The notes under the pieces: model-generated
Database searches by the model: none
What the model saw: only the letters and a program-made list of their open reading frames with translations
What the model was told of the DNA's origin: nothing
Translations under genes and position numbers: made by a program
Shown: piece after piece, positions 32,998-43,012 of the stretch
Numbering within the stretch: the stretch's first letter is position 1
Layout: each line of letters begins with the position of its first letter
Origin: Verrucomicrobiota bacterium
Lineage (GTDB): Bacteria > Verrucomicrobiota > Verrucomicrobiia > Limisphaerales > UBA1319
DNA length: 64,000 nucleotides
NCBI GenBank assembly: GCA_022711435.1
Contig: JAKLFB010000032.1
Span: forward strand, 1-64,000
Reading direction: 5' to 3'

Positions 32998-33804
32998 ATG
33001 AGCGCTCAGGAATCCAACGCGACCATGGCAGTCTTTCTCGACCTCGAGAACATCGCACTCGGGGCCCGCGATGCCCATTTCCCTCGATTCGAGATCCAGA
33101 AGGTCCTCGAACGCCTCCTGCTCAAGGGGCATATCGTCGTCAAGAAGGCCTACTGCGACTTCGACCGCTACAAGGAGTTCAAGCGCGACCTCCACGAGGC
33201 CGCCTTCGAGCTCATCGAGATCCCCCACGTCCGCCAATCCGGCAAGAACTCCGCCGACATCCGCATGGTCGTCGACGCCCTCGACCTCTGCTACACCAAG
33301 GGCCATGTCGACACCTTCGTCGTCATCAGCGGCGATTCCGACTTCTCGCCCCTGGTCAGCAAGCTCCGCGAGAACGCCAAAACGGTCATCGGCATGGGCG
33401 TCCGCAACTCCTCGTCCGACCTGTTCATCAACAACTGCGACCAGTTCATCTTTTACGATGACCTGGTCCGGACCGCGCCCTCCAAGGGCCGGCCCAGGCG
33501 AGCCGCCGCCGCCGAACCGGGCAAGGCCGACGCCCCCGAGGAAGCCAAGCACGTGAACCTGGCCGAGGCGCTCGATCTGGTCACCCAGACGCTCGATGCC
33601 ATCAGCGAGGAGCGCGAGGACGAGGAGCGCATCTGGGGATCCATGATCAAGCAAGCCATCAAACGGCGCCACCCCGGATTCAACGAGCGCGCCTACGGGT
33701 TCCGATCGTTCAACGACCTCCTCCTCGAAGCCCAAAAACGCGGCCTCCTCAAGCTCGAGCCCGACGAGAAATCCGGCGGATACACCGTCCGCCAGAACCC
33801 GTAA
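32998..33804 (+). CDS. NYN-domain ribonuclease with LOTUS/OST-HTH domain
   Basis: A 268-residue LabA-like protein. The N-terminal NYN (PIN-like) nuclease domain has the acidic cluster FLDLENIAL, SADIRMVVDAL and ISGDSDFSPL, spaced as in active family members. The C-terminal ~75 residues (IWGSMIKQAIKRRHPGFNER to GYTVRQNP) are an OST-HTH/LOTUS winged helix that binds RNA in eukaryotic relatives. The middle is Lys/Ala/Glu-rich. Predicted role is RNA processing or decay; substrate unknown. ATG 32998 was chosen over upstream in-frame codons that lack family sequence. Divergent from uvrA. Confidence 0.88.
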   Translation: MSAQESNATMAVFLDLENIALGARDAHFPRFEIQKVLERLLLKGHIVVKKAYCDFDRYKEFKRDLHEAAFELIEIPHVRQSGKNSADIRMVVDALDLCYTKGHVDTFVVISGDSDFSPLVSKLRENAKTVIGMGVRNSSSDLFINNCDQFIFYDDLVRTAPSKGRPRRAAAAEPGKADAPEEAKHVNLAEALDLVTQTLDAISEEREDEERIWGSMIKQAIKRRHPGFNERAYGFRSFNDLLLEAQKRGLLKLEPDEKSGGYTVRQNP

Positions 33805-33821
33805 ACGACTGCGGAGAAATC

Positions 33822-34584
<763 letters not shown>

Positions 34585-34598
<14 letters not shown>

Positions 34599-36411
34599 CG
34601 AGCTCGAGCACCCCGAATCGGGCGGGCAGATGCGTGGTCCCTTGAAGGGTGGGGTTCCATGCCAAAAAGGCGTTGCCCGCACAGTCGCGTCGGAACAAGT
34701 TCATCCGCCAGCGCGTGCCGGCTTTCGGCGGGGGAGCCCCCAGCGCCGCCAGCGGAATCCGCAGCTCGGCCGTCCAGACCTTGGCTGGTTCGTCCACCCG
34801 GACGGCGGATTGGAAACCGCTTTTCCAGCCGAAATCCTTTGCCGAAGGCCCCGCGATCATGAGGTCCAGCCGCTCGTTGGTCGGCGCCACCTCGAACTCG
34901 GCGTACCGGCCGACCCTCGATGGATCGGCGGCGAGAAACACCTCGACCACATCCCGGTCCCACAGGCTCGCCCCGGCCCGCTCCAGATCGAACCGCTTTC
35001 GATCCGTCCATGCCGGCTCGAACACGCTCAGGCGGGTGAACGGACATTCGAATCCGACGTACAGATACCGGTCCGACCAGAGGAACCGGACAGCGGTCGA
35101 GAGGTCGGGCCGGGCCCTGCCATCCCGCAGCGCATACTCGAGCCGAACCGGGCGCGCCTCTGACCATCGCGCCTCATCCAGACGGCCGTCCACCTCGAAG
35201 TCCTCGGCGGCTCGACAGGCCGAGGCGGCGGGCAGCGGCAGCGATCTCGCCAGCAGCTGGCGCGCATTGTCGAAGTAGATCTTCCGCAGCGCCTCCGCCG
35301 GAAGCTCGATCGCGCTGATCGTCCAATCTCCCTGGATCGGCGTCATGTGCTCCCAATCGCGGTCCCGGGTCTCGAGCCAGCGCCATTCCTTGGCGAAAAA
35401 TCGATCCGCATCCGCGTCCGTCGGCGGCGGCTCGTTGCCGCTCGATCCCAGGATCAGCCGGCCGTAAACCATGAAGTCCGATCCGAACAGAATCCGGTCC
35501 TGATGCTTGAGAAAGAGCCGGCGCACGCGATCCGGGTCGTGCCGGCCCAGCTCCGGGATCCGGGCCGCCAGGTCCACTTTCATGTTCGGATACCGATCCA
35601 GCGATGCCTCGACCCACTCCAGCTCCTCCGCGTTGTTGCCGAAATGCACGCATACGAAGGCCGTGTTCGGATGCCGTGCGATCACGCGGTTGAGCGCCTC
35701 CAGCAACTCCTTCCAGGCCGGATGCCGCGCTGGGTCGCCGAACCACCAGCTCCGATGGTCCTTGAGCTCTTTCCAGCGCTCGTTGGTCTCGTCGAACGGC
35801 TGCCAGAACGCCTTCGGATCGGCCACGTGAATCGATACGGGCATGTCGAGCTCGCCGCACCGCCGCCACACCGCGTCCAGCTTGGGATCGTCCACCCGAA
35901 TGAGCGCGCCGTTCTTGTCCCGCAGGGAAAGGCCCAGCCGCTTGAATTCCTTGAAGCCAGCCGCGCCCAGCCGCCGCCCTTCGTCGATCTGCCGGGCTGC
36001 CCGCTCCGAAAAATCCGCTTCATCCCACCCTCGATAGTCCAGATGCATGTAATGGAGGAACCGACCCGGATAGAGCGACTCCGCCAGCCGCCGGTTCCGC
36101 TCGAACGCGGATGGCCCGCCATCCTTGCCCGGCGTCACGGTCCCCCCATCGAGGTTCACCACCAGCCCGATCCCCGCAGCGTCCATGATCTTCACCGCGC
36201 GCGCCAGATGCTGCGTGGTGTATCCCACGTGCTGGTGCATGTCGACGATGCGATGCTCCGCCCGCCATTCGCGGGCCTCGTCCTGATTGGCCGGTGCCGC
36301 CTCGCCCGCCGTTAGCATGCTGCCTCCCACGATGCAAATCCATCCCCACAAACCCAGGCCCGCGATCGTTCTTTCCCGGGCTCGATCTCTGCTCGCCATC
36401 GTCGCTCTCAT
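34585..36411 (-). CDS. Exported amidohydrolase (family 2) fused to CBM9-like domain
   Basis: A 608-residue protein with an export segment (IAGLGLWGWICIVGGSMLTA). Residues ~50-400 are an amidohydrolase-2 TIM barrel: VDMHQHVGYTTQ (HxH), SIHVADP, FVCVHFGNN and ILFGSDFMVYG supply the metal ligands. Residues ~420-608 resemble a family 9 carbohydrate-binding/DOMON-like sandwich (DFEVDGRLDEARWSEA, YLYVGFECPF, DRDVVEVFLA). Possibly a lactonase or decarboxylase-type enzyme acting on sugar acids at the cell surface; function is inference. ATG 36411 precedes the signal segment. Overlaps the prepilin-like gene tail to tail. Confidence 0.82.
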
Positions 36412-36519
36412 GTCCAGTGTCCTCCGGCGCCGCCGATCCGCAGTGCGATGTTGTTCCCGCTCTTTTCGCACGAGCCCGCCCCCAAGTCGAGCCTCATCCG
36501 GGCCGACCAAAACCTTTCA

Positions 36520-36548
36520 TTGACAGCCCGGCGCCCTTTCCCACTAAT
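36520..36548 (+). promoter_or_regulatory. Promoter candidate for the GH78 gene
   Basis: TTGACA (36520-36525) is a consensus -35; ACTAAT (36543-36548) is a 4/6 -10, 17 nt apart. Transcription from here would give a leader of about 210 nt containing both hairpins of this gap. Confidence 0.5.
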
Positions 36549-36563
36549 GGAAGCCGTAAACAG

Positions 36564-36595
36564 CCCCGGCGCGCCCTCGGCCGGGGGATCGTTTT
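36564..36595 (+). promoter_or_regulatory. Leader hairpin with T-run (attenuator-like)
   Basis: CCCCGGC (36564-36570) pairs with GCCGGGG (36580-36586) over a 9-nt loop, and GATCG then TTTT follow. It resembles a weak Rho-independent terminator placed early in the GH78 leader, about 10 nt after the predicted transcription start region. Confidence 0.35.
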
Positions 36596-36707
36596 GGGCC
36601 ATGGTGATCCAGCGAACTCTATACCTGTGCAACAGCAGCGAGGATTGGCCCTATCGTCCTTGATCGCTTTCACCGCTGCCCCAGAGCCGCTCGCGCCCGG
36701 AAACCTG

Positions 36708-36729
36708 CAGCTCCGGGTGACCGGAGCTG
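36708..36729 (+). repeat. Perfect 9-bp inverted repeat with GTGA tetraloop
   Basis: CAGCTCCGG (36708-36716), GTGA, CCGGAGCTG (36721-36729). GTGA is a GNRA-class tetraloop, which stabilises RNA hairpins. It lies 35 nt before the GH78 start codon and could be a leader structure or a solitary REP-like element. Confidence 0.55.
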
Positions 36730-36764
36730 GGAGGGGGGATCATAGCAAGGGCAAATAGGAACTT

Positions 36765-39566
36765 ATGCGCCATCGAATGCTATTACAGGATTGGGCGGTT
36801 CGCCTCGCTTGCCCTTTTCGCGCGAACTGCCACCTGGGGATCATGTGCATCGTGATCCTCGCGCTCTCTGCCGGGCTTTTCGCCGCCTTCGCCGCCGAAG
36901 CTCCGGCGCTCGATCCGGCGGACTTGCGCTGTGAATATCGCGCGGATCCGCTGGGCCTGGACGTCCCCCAACCCCGCCTGAGCTGGAAGGACCGCGCCGC
37001 GTCGGCCGGCGCCCGTGGGCTGCGCCAGACTGCCTGCCAGATCCGCGTGGCCTCCCGCCCCGGGCTGCTCGCAGATGGAAGCGCCGACCTCTGGGACTCG
37101 GGCGAAATCGCCAGCTCGCGGTCCACGCTGATCCCTTATGCGGGAAAAACCCTCCGATCGGGCCAGGTCTGTTATTGGCAGGTCCGCGTCCGCGATCAGG
37201 ACGGCCGCTGGTCGGCCTGGAGCGATCCTCCGGCTCGCTGGTCGATGGGCATCCTGGATCCCGCCCGCGAATGGACTGCCCAGTGGATCGGCGCCGAAGG
37301 CGCGTTCGCCCGCCAGAAAGGATCTCCCCCGCCCGACAATGCCCTGCCCGATCCCTGGCTCCGGAAGACGTTCGTCCTGGAGAGCGTTCCCCGGCAGGCG
37401 TTCCTGCACGTGGCGTCGGTCGGCTATCACGAGGTCTATCTGAATGGAGAGAAAGTGGGCGGCACGACGCTCGAACCTGCCGCCACGGACCATTCTCATC
37501 GCGCGCGCTATCTGACCTACGACCTGGCGCCCCGCCTCCGTCCTGGCCGGAACACGCTGGGCCTCTGGCTCGGAGTCTCGTGGTCGATCTTCCCCCAGTA
37601 TCAGATCGCTTCCCTGCCAGCCGCGCCGCGCGTCTCGGCCCAGGCCGACCTCGAGTGGCCGGATGGCCGGACGATCCGCTGGATCACCGACGACACCTGG
37701 AAAACCCGCCCCAGCCCCAACACGCTGCTGGGCATCTGGGATTTCATGAACTTCGGCGGCGAGCTCTACGACGCCTCGCGCGAGCTCACCGGCTGGTGCG
37801 ATCCATCGGCCGATGACACCGGATGGCAACCGGTTCGAGCGTTCCCGTCCAAGCTCGCCCTCTCGGCCCAGAAGGTCGAACCCAACCGCTGCGTCACCGA
37901 GCTTCGCCCCGTTGGCATCGAGGCGCCCGCCGCCGGCGTCTATCGCATCGATATGGGGAGGAATTACGCGGGCTATTTCGAGATCGAGCTCGAGGGAAAG
38001 CCCGGGGACCGAATCGACCTGGAGTTTTCCGAGCGCCCGGACCAGGCCATGACCCACCGGCTGCGCAGCGCGTATATCCTGGGCCCTTCCGGCAAGGGCG
38101 CTTTCAGGAACCGGTTCAATTATAGCGTCGGCCGCTGGGTCCAGGTCCGCGGGCTCCGCTCCCCGCCCAAGATGGACGATGTCCGCGGCTGGCTGGTCCG
38201 GACCGATTACCCGCGTGTCGCCCGCTTCTCCTGTTCGATCCCGCTGTTCAATCGCATCCATGAAACGGCGCTATGGACATTCGAGAACCTGAGCCTGGGC
38301 GGCTACGTGGTCGACTGCCCCCAGCGCGAGCGAATGGGCTACGGCGGCGACGCCCACGCCACGATCGACACCGCGCTGACCCACTACGGATTGGGGGCTT
38401 TTTACACGAAATGGGCCGAAGACTGGCGCGATGTCCAGAAGCCCGACGGCAATCTGCCCTACACGGCCCCGACATACTGGGGCGGGGGCGGCCCCGCCTG
38501 GAGCGGATTCTGCGTCACTCTCCCCTGGGAGGTTTATCGGCGCTACGGAGACACGCGCATCCTCGAGGAGAACTACCCGACGATCCAGCGGTGGATGGCC
38601 TTTCTCGAAACCCGGTCCAGGAACGACCTGCTGGCCCGCTGGGGCGGCGAATGGGATTTCCTCGGGGACTGGCTTTGGCCGGGCGCCAAAGGCGTCAATG
38701 GCGACACCCGCGAAACGCTCTGCTTCAACAACTGCTACTGGATCTACAACCTCGACACCGCGGCGCGGATTGCGGATGTCCTCGGGCGAACGGCCGATGC
38801 CGATGCCTGGCGCCGCCGCGCCGGCGCGGTCCGGGCCGCTGTCCATCGCGAGTTCTACCATCCGGAGTCGGCCAGCTATGTCAATGGCTTCCCGGCCTAT
38901 CTGGCAACCGCTCTGCTGACCCAGGTCCCTCCCCCGGACCAGCGGGCGAGAGTCTGGGAGTCGCTCGAACGCGAGATCCGGATCAACCGGCAAGGCCATA
39001 TCCACGCCGGGATCACCGGCGGGGCGTTCCTGTTCAAGGCGCTGCAGGCTCACCAGCGCCACGATCTCATCCTGCCAATGGTCAGCGCCGAGGATTATCC
39101 GGGCTGGGGCAATATGCTCCGCCAAGGCGCAACAACATTCTGGGAATCGTGGGAAGGCACACTGTCGCTTCTGCACAGCTCCTACCTCTATGTCGGCGCG
39201 TGGTTTCTCGAGGGATTGGCCGGCATCCAGCTCGATCCCGCCGTCCCGGCGTATGAGCAATTTGTCCTCCGGCCGGCCATCCTGTCCCATCCGAGCCTGA
39301 CATGGGCGGAGGGCGATTTCGAATCTCCCCACGGCCGGATCGCGAGCCGCTGGAGGCTGGAAGACCAGAGGCTGCGCTGGCAGGTCTCGGTGCCGCCCAA
39401 CACCACGGCCCTGCTGGTCCTTCCTGGCGTGCCGGCGAGCCATATTCTCGAGAAGGGCAAGCCGATCGCCCAGTCGGACGGCTTCCTCGAAAGCGGGCCC
39501 GAAGGCGTCCGGGTCGGCTCCGGAGATTACGACCTGGCCGTCGATCCTCTGCCGGTGCGGCGCTGA
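36765..39566 (+). CDS. Secreted alpha-L-rhamnosidase, GH78 family
   Basis: A 933-residue enzyme that removes terminal alpha-L-rhamnose from plant, algal or microbial glycans. The N-terminus carries an unusually long basic n-region, then CIVILALSAGLFAAFAAE as signal core; ATG 36843 would give a conventional signal peptide. Beta-sandwich domains follow (LRCEYRADPLGLDVPQPRLS, FLHVASVGYHEVYLNGEKV), then the (alpha/alpha)6 barrel with DCPQRERMGYGGDAHA, which holds the general acid, ADDWxx-like EDWRDVQKPDG, and WESWEG. A C-terminal beta domain ends the protein, as usual. AGGA 5 nt before ATG 36765 favours the upstream start. Confidence 0.93.
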   Translation: MRHRMLLQDWAVRLACPFRANCHLGIMCIVILALSAGLFAAFAAEAPALDPADLRCEYRADPLGLDVPQPRLSWKDRAASAGARGLRQTACQIRVASRPGLLADGSADLWDSGEIASSRSTLIPYAGKTLRSGQVCYWQVRVRDQDGRWSAWSDPPARWSMGILDPAREWTAQWIGAEGAFARQKGSPPPDNALPDPWLRKTFVLESVPRQAFLHVASVGYHEVYLNGEKVGGTTLEPAATDHSHRARYLTYDLAPRLRPGRNTLGLWLGVSWSIFPQYQIASLPAAPRVSAQADLEWPDGRTIRWITDDTWKTRPSPNTLLGIWDFMNFGGELYDASRELTGWCDPSADDTGWQPVRAFPSKLALSAQKVEPNRCVTELRPVGIEAPAAGVYRIDMGRNYAGYFEIELEGKPGDRIDLEFSERPDQAMTHRLRSAYILGPSGKGAFRNRFNYSVGRWVQVRGLRSPPKMDDVRGWLVRTDYPRVARFSCSIPLFNRIHETALWTFENLSLGGYVVDCPQRERMGYGGDAHATIDTALTHYGLGAFYTKWAEDWRDVQKPDGNLPYTAPTYWGGGGPAWSGFCVTLPWEVYRRYGDTRILEENYPTIQRWMAFLETRSRNDLLARWGGEWDFLGDWLWPGAKGVNGDTRETLCFNNCYWIYNLDTAARIADVLGRTADADAWRRRAGAVRAAVHREFYHPESASYVNGFPAYLATALLTQVPPPDQRARVWESLEREIRINRQGHIHAGITGGAFLFKALQAHQRHDLILPMVSAEDYPGWGNMLRQGATTFWESWEGTLSLLHSSYLYVGAWFLEGLAGIQLDPAVPAYEQFVLRPAILSHPSLTWAEGDFESPHGRIASRWRLEDQRLRWQVSVPPNTTALLVLPGVPASHILEKGKPIAQSDGFLESGPEGVRVGSGDYDLAVDPLPVRR

Positions 39567-39676
39567 AAAATCCCCTTGCAGGGGACCGGCGTGATATTAG
39601 AGTGTCCCCCGCTTGGGTTGCCATCGGCCAGCCGCACGGCAGGCGTGTTGCCCGATCCGAACCCACCCGCGGCACT

Positions 39677-40621
39677 GTGAAACTGTTTTCTGGCAGCTCT
39701 AATCGGCCTCTGGCCAAAGCAATCTGCGATTCGATCGGGATTCCCCTCGGCCGCTGCACTGTCAGCGCGTTCCCGGATGGCGAGACCTTCGTCAAGATCG
39801 AGGAGAACGTGCGCGGCCAGGACGTGTATGTCGTCCAGTCGACGTGTCCGCCGACGAACCATCACCTGATGGAGCTGTTCATCATGATGGACGCACTGCG
39901 CCGGGCCAGCGCATCGCGGATTACCGCCGTTCTCCCCTTCTACGGCTATGCCCGGCAGGATCGGAAAGACCAGCCCCGAGTCCCCATCACCGCCAAACTC
40001 GTCGCCAACCTCCTGGTCGCCGCCGGCGCAAACCGCATCCTGACCATGGACCTGCATGCGCAGCAGATCCAGGGGTTTTTCGATATTCCGGTGGATCACC
40101 TCTACGCGGCCCCGGTCATTTACAAGTACATCAAGAAGAAGAAGTTAACCAACCTCGTGGTCGTGAGCCCGGATGTGGGCGGCCTCAAGATGGCCCATGC
40201 CTATTCCGAAACCCTCGAAGCCGGCCTTGCCATCGTTGCCAAACGCCGCCGCAGCGCGACCGAGGTCGAGTCCATGACCGTCATCGGCGAGATCCGCGGA
40301 AAGAATGTTCTTCTGGTAGACGACCTGACGGAGACGGCTGGGACTCTGACCGCCGCGTCCAGCCTCCTCAAGCACAAGGGGGCTCGGAACATTTACGCCT
40401 GCGTCTCCCATTCGATCCTCAACGACCTGGGGATCGATCGCCTCCGAAAATCGAATATTGACGAACTCATCACGACTGATAGTGTTCCGCGTCCGGTCAT
40501 CGACGGGGTGAAGATCACCACCTTGACGGTGTCAGGTTTGTTGGGCGAGGCGATCCGGCGCATCCACAGCAATTCATCGGTGAATTCGCTGTTTGCCTTC
40601 AAAGGCGGGCGCACAAGTTGA
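39677..40621 (+). CDS. prs: Ribose-phosphate pyrophosphokinase
   Basis: Makes PRPP from ribose 5-phosphate and ATP, feeding nucleotide, His and Trp synthesis. The 314-residue product has KLFSGSSNRPLA, SAFPDGETFVKIEENVRG, YARQDRKDQPR (ATP loop), DLHAQQIQGFFDIP, and the PRPP loop VDDLTETAGTL, where the usual acidic IDTAGT region reads TETAGT. A GTG at 39677 gives the family N-terminus; no ATG fits. It opens a conserved cluster with rplY, pth, rpsF, ssb and rplI. Confidence 0.95.
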   Translation: MKLFSGSSNRPLAKAICDSIGIPLGRCTVSAFPDGETFVKIEENVRGQDVYVVQSTCPPTNHHLMELFIMMDALRRASASRITAVLPFYGYARQDRKDQPRVPITAKLVANLLVAAGANRILTMDLHAQQIQGFFDIPVDHLYAAPVIYKYIKKKKLTNLVVVSPDVGGLKMAHAYSETLEAGLAIVAKRRRSATEVESMTVIGEIRGKNVLLVDDLTETAGTLTAASSLLKHKGARNIYACVSHSILNDLGIDRLRKSNIDELITTDSVPRPVIDGVKITTLTVSGLLGEAIRRIHSNSSVNSLFAFKGGRTS

Positions 40622-40656
40622 TTGACCGCTCCACAGCCGGCGAGGCCGATTGAATC

Positions 40657-41484
40657 ATGAAATCCGTATCGCTAACTGCCTTTCCGCGGAGCCAGGTGCG
40701 ACGCCGCGGTGTGAAACAAGTGCGTGCTCAGGGCCGCATTCCTGCCGTCATCTATGGGCGCCAGGCCCCGGCCCAGCCCCTCGAGATCCTCGAGCTGGAT
40801 CTCAAGAGGATGATCCACCACTCCGTCACCGAGAACATCCTGATCGACCTCGAGGTGAGCGGGGATGCCCGTCCGCGGCGGCTGGCGCTGCTGCAGGAGG
40901 CGCAACACCACCCGCTGAGCGGCAACATCCTCCACGTTGACCTCCACGAGGTCGCCGAGGACGAGAAAGTCATTGTGAGCGTGCCGGTGGAGGCGCTCGG
41001 CGAATCGGTGGGGGTCAAGGGTGGCGGCATCCTCGAGCACATCATGTTCAAGGTCAAGGTGCGCGCTCTGCCGCGGGACCTGCCAGAGATCATCGAGGTC
41101 GATGTCAGCCACCTGGATATCAACCAGTCGCTCCACCTGGGCGACATCCCGACGCCGCCCCGGTGCGAACTGGTGGGCGACAAGAAGCTCGTCGTCCTTT
41201 CGATCGCCGCGCCGGTGACCGAGGCCGAGGAGGCCGCGGCGGCTGCCGCCGAGGGCGAAGCCCCGGCCGAGCCCGAGGTCCTGCGCGAGAAGAAGGGCGA
41301 GGAGGAGGAAGGCGCCGAGGCTGGCGGCAAGACGGCTGCTGCGGGCAAGGCGCCCGCCGCTGGCGCCAAAGGCGCGGCCCCGGCCGACGCCAAAGCCCCT
41401 GCCGGCGGCGCCAAGGGAGCCGAAAAATCGACTGCCAAGGGTGCGGAGAAAGCGCCCGCCAAGGGAGCCGACAAGAAGAAATAG
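40657..41484 (+). CDS. rplY: 50S ribosomal protein L25 (TL5/Ctc form) with long charged tail
   Basis: Binds 5S rRNA in the large subunit. Residues 1-~95 are the L25 barrel (RGVKQVRAQGRIPAVIYG); ~95-187 are the TL5/Ctc second domain (VPVEALGESVGVKGGGILE, VDVSHLDINQSLHLGDI). Residues ~190-275 are an extension made nearly only of Ala, Lys, Gly and Glu with 'GAKGA/KGAEK' repeats, much longer than in most homologues. It lies 35 nt after prs and 48 nt before pth, the common rplY-pth pair. Confidence 0.95.
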   Translation: MKSVSLTAFPRSQVRRRGVKQVRAQGRIPAVIYGRQAPAQPLEILELDLKRMIHHSVTENILIDLEVSGDARPRRLALLQEAQHHPLSGNILHVDLHEVAEDEKVIVSVPVEALGESVGVKGGGILEHIMFKVKVRALPRDLPEIIEVDVSHLDINQSLHLGDIPTPPRCELVGDKKLVVLSIAAPVTEAEEAAAAAAEGEAPAEPEVLREKKGEEEEGAEAGGKTAAAGKAPAAGAKGAAPADAKAPAGGAKGAEKSTAKGAEKAPAKGADKKK

Positions 41485-41532
41485 AACCGATCGGGCCCGG
41501 CGGGCGGGCGGCTCGCCTGGGAGGACCCGTCC

Positions 41533-42147
41533 ATGGATCAGGGTTTTCTCATTGTGGGCCTGGGCAATCCTGGCCGGAAATACCGCGAGACTCGCCACAA
41601 TGCTGGATTCATGGTGGTCGAAGAATTGGCTCGGCGCTGGCAGGCCGATTGGACGCTGGAGAGCGCGTTTCAATCGCGTCTGGCCCGGGCCCAGCCGCCG
41701 GCGGGAACCGTTTGGCTCTGCCAGCCGCAGACGTATATGAACCTGAGCGGCGACGCCGTTGGATCATTGACAGCCTATTACCGGGTGCCGTTAAATCGGC
41801 TGCTGGTCGTTGTCGATGACGCCGATTTGCCTCTGGGCACGGTTCGCCTCCGTCCCCGGGGCAGCAGCGGCGGGCATCATGGGATCGAGTCGATCGAGGC
41901 TCGGCTCGGCAGCCGGGAGTTCGCGCGGCAGCGGCTCGGCATCGGCAGGTCCGAACCCGGCGAGCGAGAAATCACGGCTCACGTGCTGAGCCGGTTCCGC
42001 GCCGAGGAGCAGGCGCTGTGGCGACAGATCCTCGAGCGCGCGGCGGACCAGGCTGTCACTTGGTGCCACGATGGCGCTCGGGAGGCGATGAACCGGTTTA
42101 ACGGATCCGTGATTTCGAACGAACCAACTGGAACAAAGGACAATTAA
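41533..42147 (+). CDS. pth: Peptidyl-tRNA hydrolase
   Basis: Recycles tRNA from prematurely released peptidyl-tRNA. The 204-residue protein carries GLGNPGRKYRETRHNAGF (Asn and catalytic His), QPQTYMNLSGDAV, and DDADLPLGTVRLRPRGSSGG (catalytic Asp), all diagnostic of bacterial Pth. The stop codon is directly followed by the GTG of rpsF, so the genes are coupled. Confidence 0.96.
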   Translation: MDQGFLIVGLGNPGRKYRETRHNAGFMVVEELARRWQADWTLESAFQSRLARAQPPAGTVWLCQPQTYMNLSGDAVGSLTAYYRVPLNRLLVVVDDADLPLGTVRLRPRGSSGGHHGIESIEARLGSREFARQRLGIGRSEPGEREITAHVLSRFRAEEQALWRQILERAADQAVTWCHDGAREAMNRFNGSVISNEPTGTKDN

Positions 42148-42453
42148 GTGAAACGATACGAAGGCTTGTTCATCCTGAATACCGCCGCCCGCGAGGAAGG
42201 CATCAAGGATATCATCGACAAGATCTCCGCGGAAATCAACATGGTCGGCGGCCGGATCGAGACAGTCCAAAAGATGGACAAGCGGCCCTTCGCCCGCGTC
42301 GCCCAGAAGAACTACCCGGCCGGGTTCTACGTCAACATCATCTTCCAGACCCGACCGGAGACGATGGTCCAGCTCCGATCCCGCTTCGCCACGAGCGAGG
42401 ATGTGTTCCGGGTTCTGTTCACGGATGCCCCCGCGCCCAAAGCCGCCGCTTGA
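42148..42453 (+). CDS. rpsF: 30S ribosomal protein S6
   Basis: A 101-residue S6: MKRYEGLFILNTAAREEG, then IETVQKMDKRPFARVAQKNY and GFYVNIIFQTRPETM. S6 binds the central domain of 16S rRNA as a pair with S18. The start is GTG 42148 with AAAGGA 7 nt upstream, inside the end of pth. The next gene is ssb, 12 nt on. Confidence 0.95.
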   Translation: MKRYEGLFILNTAAREEGIKDIIDKISAEINMVGGRIETVQKMDKRPFARVAQKNYPAGFYVNIIFQTRPETMVQLRSRFATSEDVFRVLFTDAPAPKAAA

Positions 42454-42465
42454 CGCTCCCTGATT

Positions 42466-42957
42466 ATGGCCAGCTACAATCGAGTCATCCTCATCGGCAA
42501 CCTCACTCGCGATCCCGAGCTGCGCTACACCCCGAAGGGCAGCCCGGTGTCGACGATCGGCATCGCGGTCAACCGCTCCTGGCGGGACGAGGCCACCGGC
42601 ACAAGCCACGAGGAAACCACGTTCGTCGATGTCGACTGCTTCGGCCGGTCGGCCGAGAACATCAGCAAGTACATGAAGAAAGGCCGGCCGATCCTCATCG
42701 AAGGCCGCCTCCGCCAGGATTCCTGGGAAGACAAGCAGGGCCAGAAGCGCAGCAAGCTGGTCGTGGTTTGCGAGAATTTCCGGTTCATCGACTCCGGCAA
42801 TCGGAACGCGCCCGCCGAAGACGGACCGCCGCCCGCCCGCGCCGCGAATCCGCCCCCCCCCAATTCCAGCCGGGCCGCCGAGCCGGCCCCGAGCAGCGCC
42901 GCGCCTGAAACCCCAGCGGACAACTCCCCCGCAGAGGAAGACGACGTGCCGTTCTGA
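42466..42957 (+). CDS. ssb: Single-stranded DNA-binding protein
   Basis: A 163-residue SSB. The OB fold occupies residues 1-~108 (NRVILIGNLTRDPELRYTPK, FVDVDCFGRSAENISKYMKK, ILIEGRLRQDSWEDKQGQKR). A Pro/Ala/Asn-rich linker follows, and the protein ends EEDDVPF, the acidic tip that recruits replication and repair partners. Position between rpsF and rplI is the classical one. Confidence 0.96.
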   Translation: MASYNRVILIGNLTRDPELRYTPKGSPVSTIGIAVNRSWRDEATGTSHEETTFVDVDCFGRSAENISKYMKKGRPILIEGRLRQDSWEDKQGQKRSKLVVVCENFRFIDSGNRNAPAEDGPPPARAANPPPPNSSRAAEPAPSSAAPETPADNSPAEEDDVPF

Positions 42958-43012
42958 TCCTTCGACCACGCTCATCCAGAAACATCCACTCTCTCAACCC
43001 CGATTTCCTATT

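Larger units (their letters stand above)
36412..36764. other. Intergenic region holding the GH78 promoter and leader
   Basis: This 353-bp gap between divergent genes contains no credible coding frame. It holds a promoter candidate at 36520-36548, a GC-rich hairpin at 36564-36586 followed by TTTT at 36592-36595, and a perfect 9-bp stem with a GTGA tetraloop at 36708-36729. AGGA at 36757-36760 precedes the GH78 ATG. Confidence 0.6.

Noticed and set aside
39571..39585. Terminator after the GH78 gene (TCCCCT-TGC-AGGGGA)
   Set aside because: No T-run follows on the plus strand; the T-run is on the minus strand, where no transcript is expected.
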